In this document: positions 1-6,266 of the stretch, in pieces
How positions within the stretch are numbered: the first letter of the stretch is position 1
Layout: each line of letters opens with the position of its first letter
Assembly: GCA_004173415.1 (NCBI GenBank)
Contig: SEHC01000112.1
Coordinates: forward strand, 1-6,534
DNA length: 6,534 nt
From: Lysobacteraceae bacterium
Lineage (GTDB): Bacteria; Pseudomonadota; Gammaproteobacteria; Xanthomonadales; Xanthomonadaceae
Direction: 5' to 3'
The notes under the pieces: generated by a model
What the model saw: the letters and a program-made list of their open reading frames with translations, nothing else
What the model was told of the DNA's origin: nothing
Databases searched by the model: none
Made by a program: the position numbers and the translations under genes

Positions 1-824
1 TGCCGATGATGGGCAACAAGATCGCCATGGCCCCGAGCGTGTTCGACAACGACCACGTCGCCATCGCCTATGGCATGGGCATCACCGCGGAGAAGGTCGC
101 CGAGGAATGGAAGATCTCGAGGGAAGACCAGGATGCGTTCGCGGTCGCCTCGCACCAGAAGGCGATCGCCGCCATCCAGGCCGGCCAGTTCAACGACGAG
201 ATCAGCCCGTATGAAGTGATTTCACGGGTGCCCGACCTGGCCGGTAACACGGTCCGCTTGCGCAAGCTGTTGGTGGAAGCCGACGAAGGCCCGCGCCCGG
301 ATACGTCCTTGGAAGGCCTGGCGAAGTTGCGCACGGTGTTCCGCAACCCGCAGTTCGGTGGCACCGTCACCGCCGGCACGTCATCGCAGATGAGCGATGG
401 CGCCGCCGGGGTGCTGCTGGCATCGGAACAGGCGATCAAGGACTACGGGTTGACCCCGCTGGCTCGTTTCGTATCGTTCTCGGTCGCCGGCGTGCGTCCG
501 GAAGTGATGGGCATCGGCCCGATCGCGGCCATTCCCAAGGCACTCAAGCAGGCCGGCCTGACCCAGGACCAGCTGGACTGGATCGAGCTCAACGAAGCCT
601 TTGCCGCGCAGGCGCTGGCGGTGATCCGCGATTGCGGCCTGGATCCGTCCAAGGTCAACCCGCTGGGTGGCGCCATCGCCCTGGGTCATCCGCTGGGTGC
701 GACCGGTGCCATCCGTACCGCCACCCTGGTCCACGGCATGCGGCGCCAGCAGAAGAAGTACGGCATGGTCACGATGTGCATCGGCACCGGGATGGGCGCT
801 GCGGGCGTGTTCGAATCGCTCTGA
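1..824 (+). CDS. Acetyl-CoA C-acyltransferase (thiolase), 5' end cut by window edge
   Basis: Degradative-type thiolase, which cleaves 3-ketoacyl-CoA with CoA in fatty acid beta-oxidation (cytosolic, usually partnered with a FadB/FadJ-type enzyme). The frame is open from base 3 with no start in view, and about 273 residues are present. Families of this type are about 390-400 residues, so some 120-130 N-terminal residues, including the acyl-accepting cysteine, lie outside the window. Visible thiolase signatures are GTVTAGTSSQMSDGAA, MGIGPIAAIPKAL, NEAFAAQ (from base 591), GGAIALGHPLGATG with its catalytic His at 687-689, and CIGTGMGAAG with the second catalytic Cys at 777-779. The reading frame is intact to the TGA stop. 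It is probably the FadA/FadI-like subunit of a beta-oxidation pair. The first Met codons at 6 and 9 are internal, not the true start. It converges on galU and shares a terminator with it. Family assignment is firm; the exact paralogue (fadA, fadI or atoB type) cannot be settled from this fragment. Confidence 0.95.
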   Translation, partial: PMMGNKIAMAPSVFDNDHVAIAYGMGITAEKVAEEWKISREDQDAFAVASHQKAIAAIQAGQFNDEISPYEVISRVPDLAGNTVRLRKLLVEADEGPRPDTSLEGLAKLRTVFRNPQFGGTVTAGTSSQMSDGAAGVLLASEQAIKDYGLTPLARFVSFSVAGVRPEVMGIGPIAAIPKALKQAGLTQDQLDWIELNEAFAAQALAVIRDCGLDPSKVNPLGGAIALGHPLGATGAIRTATLVHGMRRQQKKYGMVTMCIGTGMGAAGVFESL

Positions 825-851
825 TCCTCGCCGGCGTGGCACGCGGCACGA

Positions 852-878
852 AAAAGGGCAGCCGTTGGCTGCCCTTTT
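852..878. terminator. Bidirectional rho-independent terminator between convergent genes
   Basis: A perfect 12-base inverted repeat (AAAAGGGCAGCC, loop GTT, GGCTGCCCTTTT) lies between the thiolase stop (824) and the galU stop (918). The GC-rich core is flanked by A on the left and T on the right, so both strands give a stable hairpin followed by a U run (TTTTCTG on plus, TTTTTCG on minus). It can therefore end transcription of the thiolase operon from the left and of the lapAB-galU operon from the right. The rest of the 93-base gap shows nothing else. Confidence 0.93.
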
Positions 879-917
879 CTGTTCCCGCGTGCCGTTGTTG
901 CGGCGGCCCCAACCCCG

Positions 918-1817
918 TCATTCCAGCTCGGTGACGCCCAGTTCCTTCAACGCGTTCTGCATCAACTGCTGGGCCGCGTCGCTGAGCTTCTCGTGGTCCA
1001 GTGCATAACGGATCGTCGCCTCGATCAGGCCGATATGGGTACCGCAATCGAAGCGCGTGCCCTGGAAGCGGTAGGCATGCACCGGCTTCTCGACCAGTAG
1101 CCGTGCGATCGCGTCGGTCAGCTGGATCTCCCCGCCGGCGCCTGGGGTGGTGCTTTCCAGCAGCGGGAAGATGCGCGAGTCGAGCACGTACCGTCCGACC
1201 ACCGCGAGGTTGCTCGGCGCCACGTCGGGCTCGGGCTTCTCGACGATGGCGGTGATGCGGCCCTGCCTGCCGGAAAAGGCCTCGGTGGCGACGATGCCGT
1301 AGCTGCCGGTCTGCTCATGCGGCACGTTCTGCACGGCGATCACGCTGGCGCCCGAGCTTTCGGCCACGTCGGCCATCTGCTTGAGCGCGCCGGGGCCGCG
1401 GTTCCAGATCAGGTCATCCGGCAGGAGCACTGCGAACGGCTCGTCCCCGATGATCGGTTTGGCGCACAGCACCGCATGGCCCAGGCCCAGGGCCTCGGCC
1501 TGGGTGACGAAGATCGCACGGACGTGGCTGGGCAGGACGTTGCGGATCAGTTCCAGTTGCTCGGTCTTGCCTGCCCGCTCGAGCTTCTGCTCGAGCTCGT
1601 AGGCCTTGTCGAAGTAGTCGGCGACCGCGTGCTTGTAGCGGTTGGTGACGAATATGAGGGTGTCGCACCCCGCCTCCACGGCTTCGTCGACCGCGTACTG
1701 GATCAGCGGCTTGTCGATTATCGGCAGCATCTCCTTGGGCACGGTCTTGGTAGCGGGTAGGAACCTGGTACCCAGTCCTGCAACCGGGAATACCGCCTTT
1801 CGTATGCGTTGGGTCAT
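918..1817 (-). CDS. galU: UTP--glucose-1-phosphate uridylyltransferase GalU
   Basis: Makes UDP-glucose from UTP and glucose-1-phosphate in the cytosol. UDP-glucose feeds LPS core, exopolysaccharide and, through UDP-galactose or UDP-glucuronate, other surface sugars. The 299 residues match the usual bacterial GalU length (about 290-300). Landmarks: the nucleotidyltransferase loop at residues 14-33 (GLGTRFLPATK then PKEMLP), LPDD at 132-135 with the metal-binding Asp region, VEKP at 192-195, GEIQLTDAI at 229-237 and FDCGTHIG near 256-263. The start is well supported: ATG at 1817 overlaps the stop of the upstream dehydratase by four bases (ATGA), and AAGGA at 1822-1826 is a ribosome binding site. 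It is the last gene of the envelope operon and ends 40 bases before the terminator. It appears complete and normal. Other nucleotidyltransferases such as RfbA/RmlA are unlikely, because the N-terminal loop and the length are those of GalU. Confidence 0.97.
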   Translation of the reverse strand: MTQRIRKAVFPVAGLGTRFLPATKTVPKEMLPIIDKPLIQYAVDEAVEAGCDTLIFVTNRYKHAVADYFDKAYELEQKLERAGKTEQLELIRNVLPSHVRAIFVTQAEALGLGHAVLCAKPIIGDEPFAVLLPDDLIWNRGPGALKQMADVAESSGASVIAVQNVPHEQTGSYGIVATEAFSGRQGRITAIVEKPEPDVAPSNLAVVGRYVLDSRIFPLLESTTPGAGGEIQLTDAIARLLVEKPVHAYRFQGTRFDCGTHIGLIEATIRYALDHEKLSDAAQQLMQNALKELGVTELE

Positions 1818-3724
1818 CGGGTCCTTCTGGCGTCCCGCGCGGGGAACCGCACGATGGTGGCGCCGGGCTCTTCGATCTTGCCGGCAGGTGAGAATTCAGG
1901 CATGGCCGCGCGCAGGATCCGCGACAACTCTTCGTTGTCGTAGTCGGCGACCGCCGCCTGGAGCTGGCCCAGCGCCTTGCTGATCATTTCGACCGACGCA
2001 TCGCGTGCGCGCGCCTCGAGGATCTTGGAGTGGGAGGTGGGGCGATAGATCTCGTCCGCATGGAACAAGGTCTCATGCAGCTTCTCGCCGGCCCTCAGGC
2101 CGGTGTACACGATGGCCACGTCCCTGCCGGGCTGCTTGCCCGCCAGCCGGATCATCTGCTCGGCCAGCACGCGGATCGGCACCGGTTCGCCCATGTCCAG
2201 GGTGTAGATGGAGGCATGCGCGGCACTGGCCGCGGCCTGGACGATGAGCTGGCAGGCCTCGGGTATGGTCATGAAATAGCGGGTCACCTCGGGATCGGTG
2301 ACGGTCACCGGCCCGCCGAGGCGGATCTGTTCGCGGAACAGCGGCACCACGCTGCCCGCTGAGTCCAGTACGTTGCCAAAGCGCACGGTCACGAAGCGGG
2401 TCGACTTGCGGTCGTCCAGGGTCTGGCAGACCATTTCCGCGAAACGCTTGGTCGCACCCAGCACGTTGACCGGATCGACGGCCTTGTCGGTGGAAATGAA
2501 AACGAAAGTCGAGACACCTGCGTCGCGGCAGGACCTGGCCACCGCCTCCGTGGCCAGGACGTTGTTGCGCACCGCTTCGCGCAACTGGCGCTCCAGCAGC
2601 GGCACCTGCTTGTAGGCGGCCGCGTGGAAGACGGCGTCAGGCTCAGAGATGCGCAGGGCGTGGCGGATGACGCCCGGGTCGCCGCAATTGCCCAGGACCG
2701 AGAGGATCTCCAGGTCGGGGAAGGCGCGGCTCAGTTCGGCCTGGGTGGTGGTGAGGGCGAGTTCATCGACCTCGAGCAGCGCGATCCTGCGCGCCCCATG
2801 CCGGGCGCATTGCCGGCAGAGCTCGGAGCCGATCGAACCACCCGCACCGGTGACCAGGACGGTGCGGCCGCCCAGCCAGCCGCGGATCAGCTTCCAGTCC
2901 GGGGTGACTGGCTTGCGCCCGAGCAGGTCGTCGATGGCGACTTCCTTCAGCTCTCCGGGCAGGGACCGGCCTTCCAGCACATCCACCAATCGCGGAACCG
3001 TCCTGAATGGCAGGCCGGTGCTTTCGCAAACCGCAACTACACGCTGCATGCTGGCCGCATCCAGCGACGGCATCGCAATCACGATCAGCTTGGCCGCTGT
3101 TTCCCGCGCAATCGACGCCGCATCGCCCAGGCTGCCCAGCACAGGTACCCCATGCAGCTTGGTGCCATGCAGCTTCGCCGCATCGTCCAGGAGCCCGACC
3201 GGCTGGTAGGCGCCGCTGCGTCGCAAGTCGCGGACCAGGGCCTCACCCGCGCGCCCCGCACCCAGGATCAGCACCCGCAGCGCCACGCCGCTCTTCAGGT
3301 CGGAGTTCTGGTTGTCCTTCCAAGCCCGGAACAACAGCCGGGGCATGCCCAGCAGGCCGACCAGGGCGAACGGATACATCACCAGCACCGCGCGCGGGAC
3401 GCTGCCCAGGCGGTTGTACAGGGCCAGCCCGAGGGCCAGTGCAAGCAACCCCAGGAGGGTCGCCTTCAATATGTTCCACAGATCGGGCACGCTGGCGAAA
3501 CGCCACAGGCCGCGGTACAGCCCTACCCGCCAGAACACCAGGCCCTGGGCAGCGAGGACGATGGCGATTTCCGGCGACCACAGGGGAAACTGCGGCGGAT
3601 GAGGGAGCATGGCGTAACGCAGGTGGTGCAGGCCTTGCCAGCAGACCCACACCATCAGCAAGTCATGGCTGACTACCATCAACCGCGGCAGGAGTGCGGC
3701 CATTCGTTCACGCCATGAAGTCAT
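1814..3724 (-). CDS. WbpM/CapD-type membrane-anchored nucleotide-sugar 4,6-dehydratase
   Basis: Long-form polysaccharide biosynthesis dehydratase of the short-chain dehydrogenase superfamily. Characterised relatives (WbpM, PglF) convert UDP-GlcNAc to UDP-4-keto-6-deoxy-GlcNAc at the inner membrane. The 636 residues compare with about 665 for WbpM. About four membrane segments lie within residues 10-132, with the family motif LYRGLWRFAS at 69-78. A first Rossmann-type domain starts at VLILGAGRAG (151-160). The catalytic domain starts at VLVTGAGGSIG (289-299, NAD(P) loop), followed by HAAAYKQVPL (367-376), STDKAV (411-416), GATK (423-426), RFGNVL (448-453), PEVTRYFM (478-485) and LRAGEKLHE (543-551). 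The position that is Tyr in FlaA1/PseB and Met in WbpM is Leu422 here. ATG at 3724 overlaps the transferase stop by four bases and has AAGGA nine bases before it. It is coupled to galU downstream. The true substrate is inferred from the family, not shown. Confidence 0.93.
   Translation of the reverse strand: MTSWRERMAALLPRLMVVSHDLLMVWVCWQGLHHLRYAMLPHPPQFPLWSPEIAIVLAAQGLVFWRVGLYRGLWRFASVPDLWNILKATLLGLLALALGLALYNRLGSVPRAVLVMYPFALVGLLGMPRLLFRAWKDNQNSDLKSGVALRVLILGAGRAGEALVRDLRRSGAYQPVGLLDDAAKLHGTKLHGVPVLGSLGDAASIARETAAKLIVIAMPSLDAASMQRVVAVCESTGLPFRTVPRLVDVLEGRSLPGELKEVAIDDLLGRKPVTPDWKLIRGWLGGRTVLVTGAGGSIGSELCRQCARHGARRIALLEVDELALTTTQAELSRAFPDLEILSVLGNCGDPGVIRHALRISEPDAVFHAAAYKQVPLLERQLREAVRNNVLATEAVARSCRDAGVSTFVFISTDKAVDPVNVLGATKRFAEMVCQTLDDRKSTRFVTVRFGNVLDSAGSVVPLFREQIRLGGPVTVTDPEVTRYFMTIPEACQLIVQAAASAAHASIYTLDMGEPVPIRVLAEQMIRLAGKQPGRDVAIVYTGLRAGEKLHETLFHADEIYRPTSHSKILEARARDASVEMISKALGQLQAAVADYDNEELSRILRAAMPEFSPAGKIEEPGATIVRFPARDARRTR
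1822..1826 (-). promoter_or_regulatory. galU ribosome binding site
   Basis: Read on the minus strand this is AAGGA, four bases before the galU ATG and inside the last codons of the upstream dehydratase gene. It supports both the chosen start and translational coupling across the ATGA overlap. Confidence 0.7.
3150..3175. repeat. Short direct repeat of 11 bases, period 15, inside the dehydratase gene
   Basis: CCATGCAGCTT occurs at 3150-3160 and again at 3165-3175. On the coding strand this gives KLHG twice (residues 185-188 and 189-192 region, KLHGTKLHG) in the loop before GVPVLG of the first Rossmann domain. The period is five codons, so it keeps frame. It looks like a small tandem duplication or chance similarity in a variable loop. 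Confidence 0.6.
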
Positions 3725-4719
3725 CGGCCAGCGTCCTTACTCAATGAAACATCCCTGCGCAGGCGTGCCCAGGCCAGAACTGCGAATACGTAGCAAAGCA
3801 ATACACTCCCTATGATTGCCCCCTCCGCCCAGCGTAAAGCAGCGAGCATCAGGATCACAGCCAGCAGACTGAATAGCGCATAAGCCAGGGTCACGGGCCA
3901 ATGGCGACCTGCACGCCTGGCCCAGATCTGATACGAATGCTGCACATGAGGCTCCCACCAACGCTCGCCCCGCAGGATGCGCCCTGACAATGTGAAGCCG
4001 GCGTCTATGAGGAAGGCCGCTGGCGGCAGGAGGAGCAGCAGCCAGCCAGGCCAGTCCGATACTGCCTGCGCCGAAGCCACCAACAATGCGGCAAGCAGGT
4101 AGCCCAGCGAACCACTGCCGACATCCCCCAGGAAAATGCGGGCCCTGGGGAAGTTGAAAGGCAGGAACCCGGCAATCGCCGCCACCAGTCCCGAACCCAG
4201 CCAGGACCAGGTCCCGCCCCCCGTCGCCAGAGCCAGACCAGCCGCCGCGATTCCGGCCTGGCTGGCTGCCAGGCCATCGATGCCGTCCATGAAATTCCAG
4301 ACATTGACCAGCACCATGGCCGCCATGAAGGCCAATAACGCCATCCAGGGCGTCCCGCCGGCCTCATGGAAGCCCCACGCCAGCAAGGACGCGGCAATTG
4401 CCTGCACCGCCAGCCGCAGCAAGGGCGAGAGCGGACGATGGTCGTCCAGCCAGCCAATGCCGGCGACCAGCGCCAGGCCCACGCCCAGGCACGCCCACAG
4501 CGGCGACCGGCCCGGATCCCGGGTCATGGCCCAGCCGATGCCAACCAGCATGCAGGCAACGATGGCGATGCCGCCGCCTCTTGGAGTGGCGACACTATGG
4601 CTGCGGCGATCTCCGGGCTGGTCCAGCAATTGGCGCCGCAAGGCGTATTGCCGGGCCATCCAGGTCCCGGCCGCCGCGCCTAGGAAGCAAGCCAGCATCC
4701 AGATTGTCGTTGCTCCCAT
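3721..4719 (-). CDS. WecA/WbpL-family polyprenyl-phosphate sugar-1-phosphate transferase (glycosyltransferase family 4)
   Basis: Integral membrane enzyme that moves a HexNAc-1-phosphate (or 6-deoxy-HexNAc-1-phosphate) from a UDP-sugar to undecaprenyl phosphate, starting O-antigen or similar glycan assembly. It has 332 residues, in the usual range for the family, with about ten hydrophobic segments. Motifs in order: DQPGDRRSH and TPRGGG (residues 33-50), the Mg-binding pair in LDDHRPLS (91-98), VNVWNFMDGIDGL (138-150), FLGDVGSGSLG (196-206), and the cytoplasmic loop RGERWWEPHVQHSYQ (250-264) with His258 and His261. The WWEPHxQHxYQ loop is of the WbpL type, not the MraY type. The frame stays open up to 5058, but the upstream part is a shadow of lapB. 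ATG at 4719 gives a TGATG overlap with the lapB stop and places the family N-terminus correctly. No clear ribosome binding site precedes it, so reinitiation after lapB is likely. The 3' part is poorer in GC than its neighbours. The donor sugar cannot be read from sequence. Confidence 0.93.
   Translation of the reverse strand: MGATTIWMLACFLGAAAGTWMARQYALRRQLLDQPGDRRSHSVATPRGGGIAIVACMLVGIGWAMTRDPGRSPLWACLGVGLALVAGIGWLDDHRPLSPLLRLAVQAIAASLLAWGFHEAGGTPWMALLAFMAAMVLVNVWNFMDGIDGLAASQAGIAAAGLALATGGGTWSWLGSGLVAAIAGFLPFNFPRARIFLGDVGSGSLGYLLAALLVASAQAVSDWPGWLLLLLPPAAFLIDAGFTLSGRILRGERWWEPHVQHSYQIWARRAGRHWPVTLAYALFSLLAVILMLAALRWAEGAIIGSVLLCYVFAVLAWARLRRDVSLSKDAGR
3734..3738 (-). promoter_or_regulatory. 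Ribosome binding site of the dehydratase gene
   Basis: Minus-strand AAGGA lies nine bases before the ATG at 3724, within the final codons of the upstream transferase gene. It fixes the start at the four-base overlap. Confidence 0.7.
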
Positions 4720-5897
4720 CAAACGACCGCGTAATTCAGTAGCGGCTTCACCGTGCCCCACTCCTTGCAACTGGGGCATTGCCAGTGATGGGTGCGCGCG
4801 CCGAAGCCGCAGCGCGTGCAGCGATAGCTCGGATTGCGCACGAGCAACTGGTCGGTGATGTGCTTGAGGTCGTTGAGGGTGGCGGTCGAGTCGGCGCCTT
4901 CGGCCAGGGTCAGGTCGATCAACGCCGCCTCGCCCCTTACCGAGGGACGGTCCTTCAACTGCCGCGCCAGGTAGGCGCGCGCGGCGGCCACGCCATCCTG
5001 GCTTTCCACCAGCCTGGTCAAGGCCAGCACCGGGGCGATGCCCCGATAGTGCTCGCACATTTCCGACAGGAAGGCGCGGGCCCCCGACTGGTCGCCGCCC
5101 ACCTCGTAATTGGCCATCAGGCTGGGCAGAACTTCCGGCAGATAGTCGGGATCGTGGCGGGCGGCGCGCTCGAATGCGCGGATTGCCGCCTCATGGTTGC
5201 CGGCATCCGATTCGATCCGGCCTTCGAGGATGCCTGCGCGCACGCACCCGGCATCGGCCTGGTAGGCGCGCAGCAATGCCGCGCGCGCAGCCGGCGCATC
5301 ATTGGCGGTGCGATGGCGCTCGGCGAGTTCGCACTCGAACTGCGCGATCAGCTTGCCCATGGGTTCGCCTGCCACTTCCTCGTAACGGGTGGCGTTGTCG
5401 ATCGCCTTTTCCCAGTCGCGCTCGGTCTGGTAGATGCCGATCAGGTGCTTGAGCGCCTGTGGCGCGCGCTGGTCGATCCGGGTCAGGTCGGTGAACACCG
5501 TCTCGGCACGATCCAGCAGTCCCGAACGCATGTAATCCTCGCCCAGCGCGAGCAGCGCCTGGACCTTCTGCTGGTCGCTGAGGTCGTGGCGCTGGACCAG
5601 CCCCTGGTGCAGGCGTATCGCCCGATCGACTTCCCCGCGGCGACGGAACAGGTGTCCCAGCGCGACCTGGGTCTCGAAGGTCTCCTTGTCCAGCTCGGCG
5701 ATGTGCAGGAACAGTTCGATCGCCTTGTCCGGCTGCTCGTTCAACAGATAGTTGAGGCCGCGGAAGTAGGTACTGGAAAGACGGCTTACCTGGGTATCGC
5801 CATGGCGCTGCCCACCCCTGCGCCCTACGACCCAGCCGCTGAGCGCGGCCAGGGGCAGGAACAGGAAGAACCAGAACCACTCATTGAGGAATTGCAT
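4719..5897 (-). CDS. lapB: Lipopolysaccharide assembly protein LapB (YciM)
   Basis: Inner-membrane TPR protein. In E. coli LapB works with FtsH to promote degradation of LpxC, the committed enzyme of lipid A synthesis, and so balances LPS with phospholipid. The 392 residues match E. coli LapB (389). One N-terminal membrane anchor spans about residues 5-25, followed by GRRGG and then a chain of TPR-like helices from about 40 to 330 (for example the repeats around NYLLNEQPDKAIELF, ALGHLFRRRGEVDRAI and GNHEAAIRAFERAARHDP). A rubredoxin-like zinc/iron knuckle closes the protein: Cys360-x2-Cys363 and Cys374-x2-Cys377, all four cysteines present. ATG at 5897 gives the expected anchor sequence and lies 17 bases after the lapA stop; the sequence before it has only a weak ribosome binding site. 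Its TGA overlaps the next start by one base. The lapA-lapB pairing is as in E. coli. Confidence 0.96.
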   Translation of the reverse strand: MQFLNEWFWFFLFLPLAALSGWVVGRRGGQRHGDTQVSRLSSTYFRGLNYLLNEQPDKAIELFLHIAELDKETFETQVALGHLFRRRGEVDRAIRLHQGLVQRHDLSDQQKVQALLALGEDYMRSGLLDRAETVFTDLTRIDQRAPQALKHLIGIYQTERDWEKAIDNATRYEEVAGEPMGKLIAQFECELAERHRTANDAPAARAALLRAYQADAGCVRAGILEGRIESDAGNHEAAIRAFERAARHDPDYLPEVLPSLMANYEVGGDQSGARAFLSEMCEHYRGIAPVLALTRLVESQDGVAAARAYLARQLKDRPSVRGEAALIDLTLAEGADSTATLNDLKHITDQLLVRNPSYRCTRCGFGARTHHWQCPSCKEWGTVKPLLNYAVV

Positions 5898-5914
5898 GAT
5901 TCAGATACCCGGCT

Positions 5915-6187
5915 TCATGGTCCGGCACCCGGGGCAGGTACAGGCGCGGCGGCTGGCTTGCTGGACTCGCGCAACCTGGAATACAGCGGCCAGGCGACGA
6001 GAGTCAATACGATGACGCCGCCGATGAACGCGCCGCCAAGCAGGGCGAGGATGATGGCATTGCCGGGCGTGGTGGCCCAGGCAAGGGAGAAAAACTTCAG
6101 GGTGATCTGGGGCGTGCTGTTCTGCAGGCCGATCAGGAGGCCCAGCACCAGGAAGACCACGGCAACGACCAGGCGGAAAACATTCAT
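5915..6187 (-). CDS. lapA: LapA-family inner-membrane protein (lipopolysaccharide assembly protein A)
   Basis: Small membrane protein of the LapA (DUF1049) family, the usual partner of LapB in control of LPS synthesis. From ATG at 6187 it has 90 residues, with two membrane segments at about 3-22 and 43-67. Between them lies the family pattern LLIGLQNSTPQITLKFFSL (GxQN followed by a short beta-like stretch). The tail after the second segment is SRLRESSKPAAAPVPAPGAGP, rich in Pro and Ala and shorter than the charged helical tail of the E. coli protein (102 residues). A second possible ATG lies at 6205 and would add MAWSAP. I prefer 6187 because GGAG sits seven bases before it and the protein then begins directly with the membrane segment, as in relatives. 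It lies 92 bases after ihfB and 17 bases before lapB. Confidence 0.88.
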   Translation of the reverse strand: MNVFRLVVAVVFLVLGLLIGLQNSTPQITLKFFSLAWATTPGNAIILALLGGAFIGGVIVLTLVAWPLYSRLRESSKPAAAPVPAPGAGP

Positions 6188-6193
6188 CGGCGC

Positions 6194-6210
6194 GCTCCAT
6201 GCCATGGAGC
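6194..6210. repeat. Perfect 8-base inverted repeat over the lapA translation start region
   Basis: GCTCCATG, one spacer base C, CATGGAGC. The repeat contains the lapA ribosome binding site and the alternative lapA ATG at 6205. With a one-base spacer it cannot fold fully as a hairpin (some inner pairs must open), but it could be a protein-binding palindrome or a small RNA stem that hides the ribosome binding site. No function is shown. Confidence 0.6.
6195..6198 (-). promoter_or_regulatory. lapA ribosome binding site
   Basis: Minus-strand GGAG lies seven bases before the ATG at 6187. It decides between that start and the in-frame ATG at 6205, although the latter also has an AGAGG about four bases upstream. 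The site lies in the left arm of a perfect inverted repeat. Confidence 0.55.
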
Positions 6211-6249
6211 CTCTAGCTTAGCCGAGACGGCCTTCGATCACACGCAGAA

Positions 6250-6266
6250 GCAGCGCAGGACGCTGC
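6250..6266. other. Small hairpin downstream of ihfB
   Basis: GCAGCG, loop of five bases, CGCTGC forms a six-base GC stem in the 92-base gap between ihfB and lapA, 14 bases after the ihfB stop. On the minus strand the hairpin is followed by TTCTGCGTG and lacks a proper U run, so it is at best a weak terminator or an mRNA end-stabilising element. I saw no convincing promoter in this gap. Confidence 0.4.

Noticed and set aside
381..842. Minus-strand open frames opposite the thiolase gene (68-439, 381-842, 443-676)
   Set aside because: The plus strand carries an unbroken thiolase with all catalytic motifs; these frames have no recognisable content.
1317..1760. Plus-strand open frame of 147 codons opposite galU
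   Set aside because: Antisense to intact galU, no motif, and no ribosome binding site worth noting; a shadow.
2624..3718. Plus-strand open frame of 364 codons opposite the 5' half of the dehydratase gene
   Set aside because: Product is rich in Gln, Arg, Ala and Pro with no family motif, and the opposite strand encodes an intact WbpM-type protein; a GC shadow.
4720..5058. Extended N-terminus of the transferase frame, which stays open for 113 codons upstream of 4719
   Set aside because: The extra residues are an Arg/Gly/Pro-rich shadow of the lapB 3' end; the family N-terminus begins at the ATG at 4719, overlapping the lapB stop.
4779..6221. Long plus-strand open frame (480 codons) opposite lapB, lapA and the gap beyond
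   Set aside because: It lies antisense to two well-recognised genes, its product is low-complexity in character with no recognisable domain, and long antisense open frames are expected in DNA with high GC at third codon positions.
6215..6245. Possible lapA promoter (GTGTGA, 17 bases, TAAGCT on the minus strand)
   Set aside because: Only about three of six bases match in each box, no better than chance in a short gap.
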